Shown here: positions 1 to 10,960 of the stretch, piece after piece | Layout of the letters: the number at the start of each line of letters is the position of its first letter | Numbering within the stretch: the stretch's first letter is position 1 | Assembly (NCBI GenBank): GCA_910593695.2 | Contig: OU343059.1 | Coordinates: forward strand, 26,265,717 to 26,329,716 | DNA length: 64,000 nucleotides | Reading direction: 5' to 3' | From: Ocypus olens | Taxonomy: Eukaryota > Arthropoda > Insecta > Coleoptera > Staphylinidae | Notes under the pieces: generated by a model | What the model saw: the letters and a program-made list of their open reading frames with translations, nothing else | What the model was told of the DNA's origin: nothing | The model's database searches: none | Made by a program: the position numbers and the translations under genes

Positions 1-434
1 AGGTACCGTAAGTGGCTGATAACATTCGTGGTGTTTGTTGTCCTTGACGACGGAACTTAATTTTTTACTTACGGACCTAGGAAAATAATAAACAGAAACG
101 TAACGCTCCAACATATAGGCGAGCAACACATTTTCGTCTATACCTATAGCATCAGCATCCTTTCTACATAACACTGCTTTAAAAAGTCGTAACAGGACAC
201 ATACCTTTTTCGATTTTGTCCGTAACAGGTTCTAACACACAATATTCGCAGTTTCGTTTGCATCCATGCCCGCAAAAACTGTCACTGGATTGACACTAAC
301 AAACAAAATTCGACAATGTTTTCTCGGTTGCTGGGTTGCCATAGGACGCATAGGTGACTTTAAAAATTTTAATCCCCAATGTTACAAGTCGTATTTTAGA
401 ATATTTTCTGATATTTTTCAAGTATTATATTTCT
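1..434. other. AT-rich stretch with no recognised feature
   Basis: No convincing coding region, RNA gene or repeat boundary is seen. The sequence motif around 51-77 (a run like acggaacttaattttttac) recurs loosely near 580-606, on the far side of the palindrome at 435-574. Both could therefore belong to one decayed element. Confidence 0.3.
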
Positions 435-574
435 GGTAGCGGAAAAAAATTAATAAGCAACACGGAACGTAATGACAATTAACATTTTCGGCAGGCGACG
501 AGCCTCGGCTCCGCCTCGGCTCGTATTCTCCTACCTCAAATGTTAATACGTCCTTACGTTCCTTGTTGCTTAAA
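435..574. repeat. Tagged long palindrome H0
   Basis: Two arms of about 55 bases (from 453, TAAGCAACACGGAACGTAA, to 572, ending GTTCCTTGTTGCTTA) are imperfect inverted copies. They close on a GC-rich centre around 498-523 (ACGAGCC...GGCTCGT). Just left of the palindrome is the tag GGTAGCGGAAAAAAAT (435-450). The same tag, in the form CGGTAGCGCAAAAAA, borders palindromes H2 and H3 at 9.5-10.0 kb. The unit is therefore a repeat family. Function unknown. Confidence 0.65.
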
Positions 575-625
575 TAACTATTACGGAACTTAGAAAACAG
601 TGTAAGAACCTAATTGCGTTGAAGC

Positions 626-1403
626 ACCAAGAATTTATACAGAATTCTGAAAACAATATTATGTCATATCCTAAATCATTTTGAAAATACGTAAAGACAC
701 TTAATTCAAATACTAATGGTCTTCCTATATTCATGACTCTAGATGACATGAATGGTTCTTCTCCCTCCGAAATTGCTGATCTATTTGCAAATTATTTTAC
801 AAGGGTTTATAAATCAAGTTCTACCACAGTTTCTAACAAGACATATTCTCACATTAAAGAAGAAGTGCATCTTTCTCAAGTTCCGATTTCTTTAAATGAT
901 ATACATAGGTGTATACATGATTAGTATACAATCGTGCATTCCGAAGATGTTGGACAAACTTGTGAGTAAACATCTAAAATATTCCTGTAAAAATATAATA
1001 CGGACTTTGCAAAAGCCTTTGATAGAGTGAGTCACAAACTTAAAAAAAAATTAATTGCAATTGGGTTTGATGGGAAACTTTTGGAGTGGATTGAATCTTA
1101 TCTAACGAATGAATCGATTCCAGTAGGTCATTTGTGATGGCATAACATCCGTTCCATTTTTGGTGTCCTCTGGTGTTCCACAAGGATCTCACTTGGGACC
1201 CGTACTTTTCAATCTGTTTATCAACGATATCGGAAATCGCTTCAAAACTAAATATTTATTGTTTGTAGATGATCTCAAGATGTTTATTGGAATTGCTTCT
1301 CTACAGGATATAATGATGCTTCAAGAAGATTTAAATGTTTTTTTTTAAATGGTGTAATTATAACTCCATGGAATTAAAAATATCCAAATGCAAAGCCTTA
1401 ATA
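626..1403 (+). pseudogene. Decayed non-LTR retrotransposon, reverse transcriptase part (left half)
   Basis: Fragment of a LINE ORF2. From about 628 the reading frame gives the linker between endonuclease and RT (NGSSPSEIADLFANYF at about 748), with a TGA in frame before it. About 925-975 is damaged: only shreds such as PKMLDKLVSKHLK are readable. RT motif A follows as TDFAKAFDRVSH (about 1000), motif B as SGVPQGSHLGPVLFNLFI (about 1170-1225), and motif C as FVDD instead of the usual YADD (about 1265). The element is cut at 1403 by the mariner-like insertion and resumes at 3431. Motif style is Jockey-like. It cannot encode an active enzyme. Confidence 0.85.
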
Positions 1404-3430
1404 TACCGGGTGAATATTTCAAAACCGAACATAGGCATTTAACATGGGAAACATGTTTTTGGAAGATTCTGTCTCCCCATTTTAACTAACAGGATTTATA
1501 ATGATACCAATGGAAAGAAGATTTTTTTCCTCATCTAATGATATCTGAACTAGTTAATTTTCAGTTGTAATTCTCTATTATTTTACCAAAATATTCGCAA
1601 TAAATACAATTCGGAAAATCGTATTGAGCCATGACTCGCAAGACAATAAACGTCATTCGAGTGACAAACTCAATATGCTGTTGGCAGTATGATTTTGAGA
1701 TTTCCAATTTTATTCACTGATATCAATTGTAATTTTCTAAAGAATTGAAAAAACTCTGGTTGAATTTCTGGTAAATGTAAAATCAGTAAACTTCAGTAGC
1801 ATCGATCGCAACGTGTTTATGAAAAAATACAAAAATAACATAAATACATTTTAATAAATGAAATAAATGGAAGAAGTTACATTACAACATTTATTATTGC
1901 TGTAGCGCAGTATCCAATTTGATCAATTTAAATTAAAAAACAAAGATCATAATGATACACCTGTTAACAATTATAATTAGAAATCAATAATTAAAGCAAG
2001 TGTTCAAATAAACCTCCATTCTGAATTAAACAATTCCCCATCCTATTGTAAAACGAATTTCTGACGTTTGCCAACTGTCTATTCGTTATCAACTCGCACT
2101 ATTCAAATATTGTATTCCTCCAAGAATTAATATTTGGATGACGAGTTTTGTAAATTTGACTTTTCAGGTGACCCCACAAGAAGAAATCGCACGGTGCCAA
2201 CTCAGGAGATCTAGCAGGCCAGTTGACTTCACCTCCTCGTCCAATCCACCGATTTGGAAATGTATTATTCAAATATTCTCTGACGTTTATTCCGAAATGT
2301 GCTGGACATCCGTCATGTTGGAACCAGATATCCTGGTTTGGACTTGCCACTTCTTCTATAGCAGGGCCAACCTGAGTAATTAACAATTCTAAATCATTTT
2401 CTGAATTTAAATTTCCTATAATTTCGAAAGGACCTATAACATGAGAATTAAAAATGCCTGTCCAAATAATATTTTTTTGAGGATATTGCGTTCTAAGATT
2501 TAAATTCAGATGGGATTCTCATGTGCCCAGTATCTATCGTTTTGAACGTTTGGTTCATTATTTAATGTAAAGGTACATTCATCCGTAAAGCAAATCGACG
2601 AGAGAAAATTGCGATTAGCATTAGCATCTAGATCTTGAATAATTTCACAAAAGGTTTGTCTAGGTTCTTCGTGAAACGGCAAATAGTTCTTGATGACATT
2701 GAAACTGGTAGGGACGGTAGCCGTACTTTCTTAAAATTTTGCAGACCGTTCCTTCCGATTTACCACATTTTAAAGCAATAGATCTTGTACTTAGTCGAGG
2801 ATTCCCGGATATCAGCCCAATAACAACTTCTTCGTGAATGTTTTCCCGTCTGTTGCCATTTATTCTGCGATGTTCTAATAAACAGCCATAATGAGATAAT
2901 TTTCAAACTATCAATTAAAATGAATAATATTTACCTGAATTTAAACAACCAGAATTTTCTAATTGAAAGACTGTTTGTTGTATTGTCGACACTGACGGTA
3001 TGGAGCTCTTGTTAAACTGCACGGAGAATAAATCTGGGACCCTACGGTAACTATTTCCGGTGTAAACGTTTATTACTATAAATAGTTTTTCCTCGATGGA
3101 ATACATTTTACAAAGAAAAATTAATGACAGTTATCATAAACTGATAATTTGTTTTCAGGCAAGCCATGACACACCATGAATCTGTTTATTATCTTACTAG
3201 TCATGGCTCAATACGATTTTCCCAATTGGATTTTTTGCGAATATTTTGATAAAATAATAGAGAATTACAACTAAAAATTAACTAGTTCGGATATCATTAG
3301 ATGAGGAAAAAAATCTTCTTTCGATTGGTGTCATTATAAATCCTCTTAGTTAAAATGGGGAGCAGGAATCTGCAAAAACATGTTTTCCATGTTAAATGCC
3401 TATGTTCGGTTTTGAAATATTCACCCGGTA
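1404..3430 (-). mobile_element. Complete mariner-like transposon with ~240-bp inverted repeats
   Basis: Both ends carry the terminal motif TACCGGGTGAATATTTC, inverted at the right end. The inverted repeats continue with few differences for roughly 240 bp (1404-1640 against about 3190-3430). TA dinucleotides flank both ends (1402-1403 and 3431-3432), the usual target duplication of the superfamily. Removing 1404-3430 plus one TA rejoins the interrupted LINE sensibly. The 2,027-bp element contains a degenerate transposase on the minus strand. Confidence 0.9.
1991..3106 (-). pseudogene. Tc1/mariner-type transposase, DD41D spacing, degenerate
   Basis: The start at 3106 (MYSIEEKLF) opens the N-terminal helix-turn-helix region typical of mariner transposases (PSVSTIQQTVFQLENSGC). 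The first catalytic Asp is visible in CFTDECTF at about 2590. The second is in WFQHDGCPAH (about 2320) and the third in SPELAPCDFFLWG (about 2190). Counting from HD to PCD gives 41 residues between the last two, i.e. DD41D. The C-terminus NGGLFEHLL ends at the stop at 1991-1993. The span, about 371 codons, is normal for the family. Several frameshifts and stops break the frame, so it is a pseudogene. Such transposases bind the terminal repeats and cut and paste DNA at TA sites. Confidence 0.85.
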
Positions 3431-4280
3431 TACACGACAACGTACACCTACAACATCACCTTACCGGATAGGAACTGAACATTTGGAAATGGTTTCTAAA
3501 TTCAACGACTTGGGAGTGGTAATGGATCAACAACTAGCTTTTTCCTATCACATCGATGCCATCGTCGCCAAAGCCTTGAGGATGCTTGGTTTTATCAAAA
3601 GAAATACCGCTCAATTTAGAAATAATGATTGTATAATTCTACCATATTCTTCATATGTCAGATCATTGCTCGATTACTGTTGCATTATCTGGTCGCCCAT
3701 CTATATAAAATATATAGATAGATTCGAGTTGGTTCAAAAAAAATAATAAATATTTATGTTTCAAAAACAACATTCAGTATATAAGTACTAATTACGCTGA
3801 TTTATTATCATTTTTTAAGTTGCCCATGTTAACATCCCGTAGGGAGTACTTTCATTTAACATTTACTTTTAAGGTGTTCAGTGGATCAATACACAGTTCC
3901 ACAATTCTAAATATGTTCGGCTTATATATCCCTGTAAGAATTACAAGATTCTCGCCTTTATTAAATATTGAATTTCATAGATTGAATTATGCAATAAATA
4001 GTCCATTAGCCCGCAATATTCAAATTGTTAATAAGTACCATTCGGAATTGAACTTTTTCGAAATAACATTTAGCATGTTTGCCAAAAACGTGAAAAACGT
4101 TATTTATCCATATTAGGAGTGAATTTATTATTTATGTTTTAACACATATTTTAATTGCAGGTTTTATTTTTAAGTTTTATTTTTAAGTTAAGTTTTATTT
4201 TTTAAGTTAAACAATGTCTAAATTTTTGTTTGTTTGTAAAAGGATATCCGTTAAATATACATTATTACTATTATCATTTT
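3431..4280 (+). pseudogene. Decayed non-LTR retrotransposon (right half and 3' tail)
   Basis: This is the continuation of the LINE interrupted at 1403. The frame carries the region after the RT core (FNDLGVVMDQQLAFSYHID, about 3510; LPYSSYVRSLLDYCCIIW, about 3640). After a frame break the C-terminal tail follows (about 3820-4116, FGLYIPVRITRFSPL and AINSPLARNI). The 3' end shows an ATT/ATC-rich tail (about 4255-4280, attattactattatcat), as LINE 3' ends often do. Confidence 0.8.
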
Positions 4281-4704
4281 AACTTTGTGCCATATCGCCA
4301 TAAGAACTTGGTTTTGAGTCCTGCACAGGTAATTGAACACATTTCAATGCCCTTTTGGTGGATCGAGTCGACACATTTTTTCCAACTCTGTACACGGTGC
4401 CAAAGTTGGACTTTTTTTGCCAAAAAATGTGCTTTTTTTGTTCGGGGGTTAAAGGGTTCGAAAAGGGATCATTCCAATCTTAGTTTACCCCCTTAAAGTA
4501 GGGCCAAAATGAGATTTTTTTTGAAAGAATCATCAAATTTGGTTGAAAACTCGCCGAGTTATGTGCGAAAAACCTCAAAATGCTCTTTTTTCAAACACCC
4601 ATAACGGTGCCAAATCGTCGTAGGAACTTCGTTCTTTAAGTCCTGCATAGGGAATTGATCAAATTTTAATTCACGAATTTCAAGTGTTTCATTTTTTTCC
4701 CACC
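4281..4704. repeat. Two copies of a ~319-bp repeat
   Basis: The segment with GCCATATCGCCATAAGAAC and AGTCCTGCACAGGTAATTGA near 4290-4340 recurs in diverged form near 4609-4655 (GCCAAATCGTCGTAGGAAC, AGTCCTGCATAGGGAATTGA), an offset of about 319 bp. No coding potential is recognised. Confidence 0.5.
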
Positions 4705-5045
4705 AGTATATATTTTTTGAGCGCTCGGGAATTTGCAAATTTATAATTACTATCATCTCTGATTACGGGCAATTATTAAGAAATGCAGTTAAGGGATGTT
4801 TTATGATTGTTGGTGAAAATTATTGCAGAATTAATTTTGAGTGAATTTGTAAATTTTCAAATTTGTTCAAGTTGTTTTTGTATTTTTTTTAAGCGCTCGG
4901 GAATTTGCAAATATAGAATTACCATCAGCTTTGATTACGGGCGATTATTAAGAAATTCATTTAAGGGATATTTTATGATTGTTGGTGAATATTGTAGCAT
5001 AATCATCATTGCTTGTTGGTGAATATTAAGCAGAATTAATTTTGA
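4705..5045. repeat. Satellite S1 (170-bp unit), left segment
   Basis: About two units of the same 170-bp satellite that forms the array at 11.7-13.6 kb. Diagnostic strings are GCGCTCGGGAATTTGCAAAT, TGATTACGGGC and TTTTATGATTGTTGGTGAA. The segment stops at the LINE insertion at about 5046 and the satellite resumes at 7236. Confidence 0.85.
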
Positions 5046-7235
5046 GTGAAATTCTAAAGTAGGTGGTCTTGTACTATCTGATCATGAGATGATTTCGTGC
5101 TGATTCGCACATAACACATATTCACCAAGTCCCATCTTGCTAAAGTTTCGTGATCTTAAAAATATAAACTTGGAGCATTTTAACAATGACCTACAAAATC
5201 TACCTCTTTATAAAATGTATGACAGTGACGATATTGACCATAAAGTAAATATTTTGAATGAGTTAATGTTGATATTATTTGATAAGCATGCCCCTGAAAA
5301 AATTATTCGAATAACAAATAAGAAAGTGCCATGGATAACGAAAAATATTAAATTCCTAATATCTCTTAGAGACAAAGCTCTTTCTAAATTTAAAAGAACG
5401 AAATTTGCTGCACATTGGGATTATTATAAAATGTTGAGGAATTATACAACACAGGCTATAAATAATGAGAAAAAAGCATATTTTACTTATCTATGCCAAA
5501 ACAATAGTCCTAAGAAAATGTGGGAAGAACTTAGACGCATAGACGCATTACCAAGTAAGGATACACAATTGCCATCGCATCTTAATAATGTCGAAGACCT
5601 AAATACTTTTTTTGTTGATAACATACCAAAAACTGCCAATCTTTCCTCTACTGCACTTATAAATGATTATCTAAGTGAAGTTATTGTACATGATCAATTC
5701 CAATTTAGTTATATTACCGAAATTGAGGTTTTGTCTTTTTTGATTACAATTAAGAGTAATGCTAAAGGATGTGATAGTATTAACTTAAGAATGAGTTTAC
5801 TATGTTGTCCTTATCTTGCTGATGTTATTGCACATATAATTAATGCCATCTTTTTAAATAAAAAATTTCCAACAAGTTGGAAACAGGCTCTGATTAGACC
5901 CCTCCCCAAAAAAAAATCTCCTAAAGAATTTAAAGATCTACGAGAAATAAGTATATTGCCAGTGCTGTCTAAACTAACAGAAAAGATTATGAGCCAGCAG
6001 ATTGTATTATATTTGAATAAAAATGATGTTATACCTGACATCCAATTTGGATTTAGAAAAGGTCACGATTGCGCCTCGTTATTATTAGGAATTACTGATG
6101 AAATATTCGAAGCTACGGATAAAGGAAAAGTAACAGTACTCATATTATTAGATTTTAGCCGTGCCTTCGACACAATTAAGCACGAAATATTATTATCTGT
6201 TTTTGCACATATTGGGTTCTCTGCTGAAGCTATTTGTGTTTTGTCAAGCTACCTGGAAAAAAGAACACAAACAGTTTCTTATGCAGGAGAGGTTTCTTCT
6301 GAAAGAGCTTTGCGGTCAGGGGTTCCCCAGGGATCCATTTTAGGACCTCTATTATTTATTCTATACACTAGTCAATTTTACAAATATATTAAACATTGCA
6401 ATATGGGAATGTATGCTGATGATACGCAAATTTATCATTATTTCTATTTAAAAGACTATCAACAGGCCCTGCTTGATATCACTACCGATCTTGATAATCT
6501 ATGCCAACTGTCTGAAAATCATTCCTTAACAATAAATAATTATAAATCTCAAATTATACTGTTCGGTAAAAAGAATGATGTTAAAATTCTAAAACCCAAA
6601 TTAATTGTATCTGTGAAAGATCAACCTATTAGCATTGTTGACAAAGCAAAAAATTTAGGTGTAACTTTTGATGAAGCTCTGAGGTTTGACAATCACATCA
6701 TTAGAGCCATTAATAAAGCGTACACTGGTTTAAAGTTTTTGTTTCCTCATAGACATTCTCTTGATCGGGTAATAAAGAAAAATTTATGTGATACTTTGGT
6801 TCTTTCTCCATATTGTTTATGGTCCGTGTTTGACCCAAGATACATCTAATAGAATACAAAGACTGCAAAACTCTTATGTACGCTTCATTTATGACATTTA
6901 TTCACTATATAATGAATTGCCAGCACATGTCAAATCCTCTGGAATTGAATTATTTAAAAAAATATATCACAGCTTTTCTTTTAACTAGACAATGTGGATA
7001 GTTGTCTCTGTTCCAAATACATTGAAATTAATATTAGCATATTGGTGTAGGCCATTGTACATTATTTAATATACTTAGAAATTGTTTATTTATTTTTCGG
7101 AGTGTAAGAGAACATAGTTTATTATTAGATTAGGCATCTAGATGTAATTTGTTATTCATATTTCCAAGGTTTGGATGGAAGAACAGTCCTGGACTGAATC
7201 ACGCCTTGCGGTTTTAGGTTCTAAGTACATTTTTT
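5046..7235 (+). mobile_element. 5'-truncated LINE inserted in satellite S1
   Basis: S1 satellite reads up to about 5045 (ending GAGTGAA) and resumes at about 7236 (AAGTGAATTTGTAAATTTTC). A short duplication, AGTGAA, is therefore likely. The insert begins inside the apurinic-endonuclease domain (LSDHEMIS, about 5074) and holds most of ORF2. It ends with about 250 bases of untranslated sequence and a short T-rich end. 5' truncation is the usual result of target-primed reverse transcription. Confidence 0.8.
5062..6988 (+). pseudogene. LINE ORF2: endonuclease tail and reverse transcriptase
   Basis: From 5062 the frame starts in the endonuclease's final motif (LVLSDHEMIS), has one TGA at 5101-5103, and is then open from 5137 to 6849. 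RT landmarks, counted from codon 5137: fingers LPKKKSPKEFKDL (residue about 261); QFGFRKGHDCASLL (about 303); motif A VLILLDFSRAFDTI (about 333); motif B SGVPQGSILGPLLFIL (about 394); motif C MYADDTQIY (about 425-433) with the catalytic Asp pair intact. After the stop at 6849 the C-terminal part continues only in pieces (NELPAHVKSSGIELFKKI, about 6911). The RT core is the best preserved in the window. The missing N-terminus and stops make it a dead copy. It would copy its own RNA into DNA at the target. Clade: CR1/Jockey group, not resolved. Confidence 0.88.
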
Positions 7236-7313
7236 TTTAAGTGAATTTGTAAATTTTCAAATTTGTGCAAGTTGTTTTTATATTTTTTTAAAGAGCTTGG
7301 GAATTTGCAAATA
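7236..7313. repeat. Satellite S1, middle segment
   Basis: A half unit of the 170-bp satellite (GTGAATTTGTAAATTTTC ... GGGAATTTGCAAATA), stranded between the LINE ending at 7235 and the mariner-type element starting at 7314. Confidence 0.8.
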
Positions 7314-7864
7314 TACAGCGTGTTTCAGAGCTCTGGGAACGGTCAACCGCGTGCTTATTTGTCCAAAATTTGAAAATTGTTTTATATAAAAGTTGTTCAG
7401 AATAGTAAGCTGCACGTCCTAAAAATATTTAAATTTATACAGGGTATCTCATAACAAAGTTACAGACCAAACTTATGTTTTTTTTTTTAAACGGAACACC
7501 CTATATTATTTAGCATTTTTGGATTCCTTGTTACTTGGAGATTAAAATGACCTAGGTTGTGGGGATGGAAACCTCGCCGTTTTCGTGTTATTCACTTGTT
7601 TATACAAAAATTTAAACATAATTGTTAAATTGCTCTCCTGAAACTAATAAAGATAATTAATTCGAATTTAGTGTAAAGTTTAATTAAACGTGAGTCTTCA
7701 AAATTACTCTATCAACCAAAACATAACTCGCGTATTATACAGGGTGATAGCCATTCGCAAACTGCACAATTTCTATTTTTTTTTTTCAAATCGAACACGC
7801 TATATATTATTCCATAATTTAAACCACAGTACGCTACCTATTCATTTATTAGGGTAACGGTCGT

Positions 7865-8592
7865 TCAAAAATTGTCGTACACTGCGAGCAAAATGTGGTG
7901 CACCATCCAACTGGATCCACAAATATCTTATTACAAAACACACAGTCAGTATCACCAACACAATACCAGAACAAGTGATCTATTATACCCCAACCGTCTC
8001 CGTTTAAATAAATCGCAGAATGGTGTAAATTTTTACGGGCCAAAATTATTTAATATTTTGCCCGACTCAATTAAAGAATTACCCAACAGTTTCGTAAATT
8101 AATCAAATCGTACCTAATTCGGCAATGTTTTTACAATATCGAAGAATGTCTTTCTAGTCGCTTCAGTGGCCTAGTTGCTCCTGGTTAAAAGAGTAGTCTT
8201 GTGGTATCCCTACAACCTACTTTTAATTATATGTAATATGTAATGTATTCATTTAAAGACAATTCGCTCTATTTTATATCTGAGTTTTTTAACTTTAAAC
8301 AGAGGATTATATCCCTTAAATTTTGAACGTGTTTTGTATCTATTTTAAACTACTTAGATCATCTTATGTTTTATACTATTGCTTTATTTATTGTTTTTGT
8401 ATTAATGCTTCATTTTATTGTTTCATATTATTGTTTCATTTGTATTGTCAGCTCATCAATCTGTCATTTTTTATAATTTCTAAATTAGCCTTGTCTCGCC
8501 CTGTTTCGCTTTATGTAACATTTTACTGACTTGTGTTAAACTAGTTTATGTTATTGCACCAATAAAGATATTATTATTATTATTATTATTAT
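7865..8592 (+). mobile_element. LINE 3' fragment with (TTA)n tail
   Basis: A C-terminal ORF2 remnant is readable in frame from about 7935 to 8102 (HNTRTSDLLYPNRLRLN, NGVNFYGPKLFNILPDSIK), the conserved tail of Jockey/CR1-type ORF2. A 3' untranslated region follows, with the string GCACCAATAAAG (about 8556). The same string precedes the tail of the LINE at 35.7-39.7 kb. The copy ends in about nine TTA/ATT units (8565-8592). It is strongly 5'-truncated. Confidence 0.75.
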
Positions 8593-8677
8593 ACGTTGAG
8601 TGGTATATCAAGTAGGTACTCATATAAATGATTCTGTCACTGTGCCCTTAATACTCTGGAAAACAATAAACTTTTTT

Positions 8678-8728
8678 TTTTATTTTGTGCTGTTTACTGA
8701 TGAGGCTACATTTGATAATATAGGCAAG
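8678..8728 (+). pseudogene. Transposase scrap with first catalytic Asp motif
   Basis: The frame reads FYFVLFTDEATFDNIGK, which matches the FTDEATF region around the first catalytic Asp of mariner-type transposases. It runs on the plus strand, opposite to the transposase N-terminus at 10.8-10.9 kb. It ends exactly where palindrome H1 begins (8726), so H1 probably inserted into or deleted the gene here. Confidence 0.55.
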
Positions 8729-8875
8729 GTAATAGTATATAACATAACTAGAGTTGTAAGTAGCAAATTATGCGCAAGTGAAAGATATTGCATACGAGCC
8801 GCGTAGCGGCGAGTAACGTAATTTCACGAGCGCGTAATTGCGTTACAACTCGCGTTATGTACTATACTTTACCTT
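8726..8875. repeat. Long palindrome H1
   Basis: The arms from AAGGTAATAGTATATAACAT (8726) and its inverted counterpart GTTATGTACTATACTTTACC (ending 8874) pair imperfectly over about 65 bases. The centre at 8794-8814 is ACGAGCCGC-GTA-GCGGCGAGT. The inner pair ACGAG...CGAGT does not match as an inverted repeat, yet the same inner pair recurs in H2. No GGTAGCG tag is evident here. Confidence 0.65.
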
Positions 8876-9147
8876 CGACCTTACATTTATTCGCTTAAAC
8901 TAAAGACATATTGAAACTAAATCTTGTCAGGGTCATGTTTACATTTTTTTCTACGGCCATGTTATAATTCATTCATAACGATTCAGAAATTTGATTATGA
9001 CCATCCTAATGATTCAAATTTTCATAATGCAACGAGCTACAAATAATTGCGAAAATTAAATAACATCGCGTCAGCATTGGTCGGTCAGTTGTCACTTTAG
9101 ACATAATACTCGTAACCAGTCAAAATAATTTCCTGTATAATTATAAA

Positions 9148-9436
9148 ATGAGTGAGTCACGGCGAGATTCAGTTAACACCACCTGATATACTGGAAAAGC
9201 CAAAAGAAGCCTGCGATAATTTACTTCCAACAAAATCCAGGAAGTACTATGAAAAAGCATATAAATTATTAACGGATTGGCAATATAAAACAATTTGTAC
9301 AATTGTACAGGAATTACTATTATTAATTTTGTTAATCCTGAAAAGAAAAATTCTATTTAATTGTCTATTTATGGTACTATTGCCAATCCTTGTTAATTGC
9401 TTTTTTTTTAATAAACTAGTTTATACATTTTCATAA
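9148..9436 (+). pseudogene. Possible tyrosine-recombinase (Crypton-like) N-terminal remnant
   Basis: An ATG at 9148 starts MSESRRDSVNTT then hits a stop. One frame over, the sequence continues as PPDILEKPKEACDNLLPTKS and then RKYYEKAYKLLTDWQ. This LPxKSRxxYExxYxxxxxW pattern recalls the N-terminal core-binding segment of eukaryotic tyrosine recombinases of Crypton type that are frequent in insect genomes. That assignment rests on pattern memory only. The rest (about 9280-9436) is low-complexity hydrophobic sequence, and no catalytic domain (R..HxxR..Y) is seen. The fragment lies between palindromes H1 and H2, so a common origin is possible. It is broken by a frameshift and truncated. Confidence 0.35.
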
Positions 9437-9508
9437 AAATATATTCTCTTGCATTTTTTTAAGATATACCCCAAGACAGAAAAAATAAATAAAAATCTAT
9501 ATGGCCGT

Positions 9509-9667
9509 AGAAATAGTATATTACGACACAAGTTCGGTAAGTGCTATCTAACAGGTCGAGAAAATTTTAAAAATACGAGGCCTATAGGGCCGAGTATTTG
9601 TAATTTTCGAGACCTGTTTGAATGCACTTAACGAACCGAGTGTTGTATAGTATTTTTTGCGCTACCG
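9509..9667. repeat. Tagged long palindrome H2 (inverted orientation)
   Basis: The left arm AAATAGTATATTACGACAC (9511) pairs with GTGTTGTATAGTATTTT (9640-9656). The inner arms include AACAGGTCGAGAAAATT against AATTTTCGAGACCTGTT. The centre is ATACGAGGCC-TATA-GGGCCGAGTAT. The right side carries the tag as its complement, TTTTTTGCGCTACCG (9653-9667). Confidence 0.7.
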
Positions 9668-9880
9668 ATTTAAAATAGTTATAAAAATAGTAAAAAAATA
9701 GTTCAAAACGACTTTTATAATTAAAAATCGCTGCTCTTTTATTTAGCCCATAACGGTACTAGGACTGTCATGACTCAGAACAGGCTTGTTATTTTGCGAG
9801 TTTCCTAGCAACCGAAATTAGTCCGGGAAAGCCATTCGAACGTGACTAAATACACACACAGTAAGCATAGCAATATAGAA

Positions 9881-10030
9881 CGGTAGCGCAAAAAAGTAAT
9901 GAATGCAACTCCCACATTATGACTTATTAATGCATTCATACGAATTACAACACTCGCTCGCAAGCTCGTTCGAGTTGTAAATTTCGTACTCATGCATTAA
10001 TAAGTGTCATAATGTGGTCGTTGCATAATA
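9881..10030. repeat. Tagged long palindrome H3
   Basis: The tag CGGTAGCGCAAAAAA (9881-9895) is followed by arms CACATTATGACTTATTAATG (9913) and CATTAATAAGTGTCATAATG (9993). The centre is at about 9950-9975 (ACTCGCTCGCAAGCTCGTTC). Tags of H2 and H3 face each other across 9668-9880. Confidence 0.7.
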
Positions 10031-10780
10031 TACTAGTATTAATTGCCTCTAATGGCATTGTAGGACGACTACCAACTAAACAAACGAATTACCCCTCGAA
10101 CAATTTTCCGTCGAATAATATATTGTCCAATACATTTATTGAACAAATTTAGGAATACGGATCGTTGTACTCACTCTAAAATGTTAATCTACTAAGATTC
10201 CATTGCGATGGAAGTACCAATAAGACATAGCGTGAAGTTTATTGTACCGGTTATTTTTTAACCAATAAGTTGTAATCTGACGTTTAAATGTCACTGTCAC
10301 TTTTGATGTTTAAAGACGAACAGACGAATGCAGAGGGACTCGGCGGACGTTAATTGTAATTGGCTAATAAGTATATAATATAGCGAGGTACATAAGTGGT
10401 AATAGTACATGTTACACATTTATGTACAACATTTAACATTTATATATGCTCTATATATTCGTAATGGTTCGCTTACGATTGGTGAAAACAGTTCGGTAAT
10501 TCATCAATTACAAAGTGGGAGTAGGTAAACAGACATAATCTTCATTATTATTCGAAGCACAATCTTTATTTTGCATGGACACTAAATAATCAAAAACGAT
10601 ACAGATGGAATGAATAGGGTGCTTCTTTGAAGTCTACTAATGTCCAAGTGAGTATTTAATTCGGATAAAAATAATTTAGGATTTTAAATTGCCGATGCCA
10701 AAACAAGAAATTCGTTGCCTTCTTTAACTACAAATTTGATTTGCACAGGTTTGGAATAGTTCACGTTGTTACCTGTAGCC
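10031..10780. other. Interior of the mariner-type element, no recognised gene
   Basis: AT-rich sequence between palindrome H3 and the transposase remnant. It contains no motif I recognise and no long open frame with family-like residues. Confidence 0.3.
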
Positions 10781-10960
10781 TCAAATCACTCTTGTACTCT
10801 TCGAAATGCTTCTTGTTGTGGACACGGCAAGAAGAATTTCGTGTATCGACACGGACAGCGGTATCTCGGCTCTATACCCTCGCAAAGCAAATAGACAGTT
10901 TTTGCGACATTCCTCAAGAATGAAAATCATGTCAACCAATTCCTCTTGGGTAAAATTCAT
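10781..10960 (-). pseudogene. Transposase N-terminus (DNA-binding region only)
   Basis: The start at 10960 gives MNFTQEELVDMIFILEECRK, the conserved opening of one mariner-type transposase group. The similarity fades after about 35 residues and the frame stops at 10781-10783. The same opening occurs at 44746 (minus) and, more divergent, at 34295 (plus), each also inside a long-armed foldback. No catalytic motif follows. An active transposase is excluded. A short DNA-binding peptide is conceivable but unsupported. Confidence 0.7.

Noticed and set aside
10741..10923. Plus-strand 60-codon frame
   Set aside because: It is antisense to the transposase N-terminus that reads sensibly on the minus strand (10781-10960).
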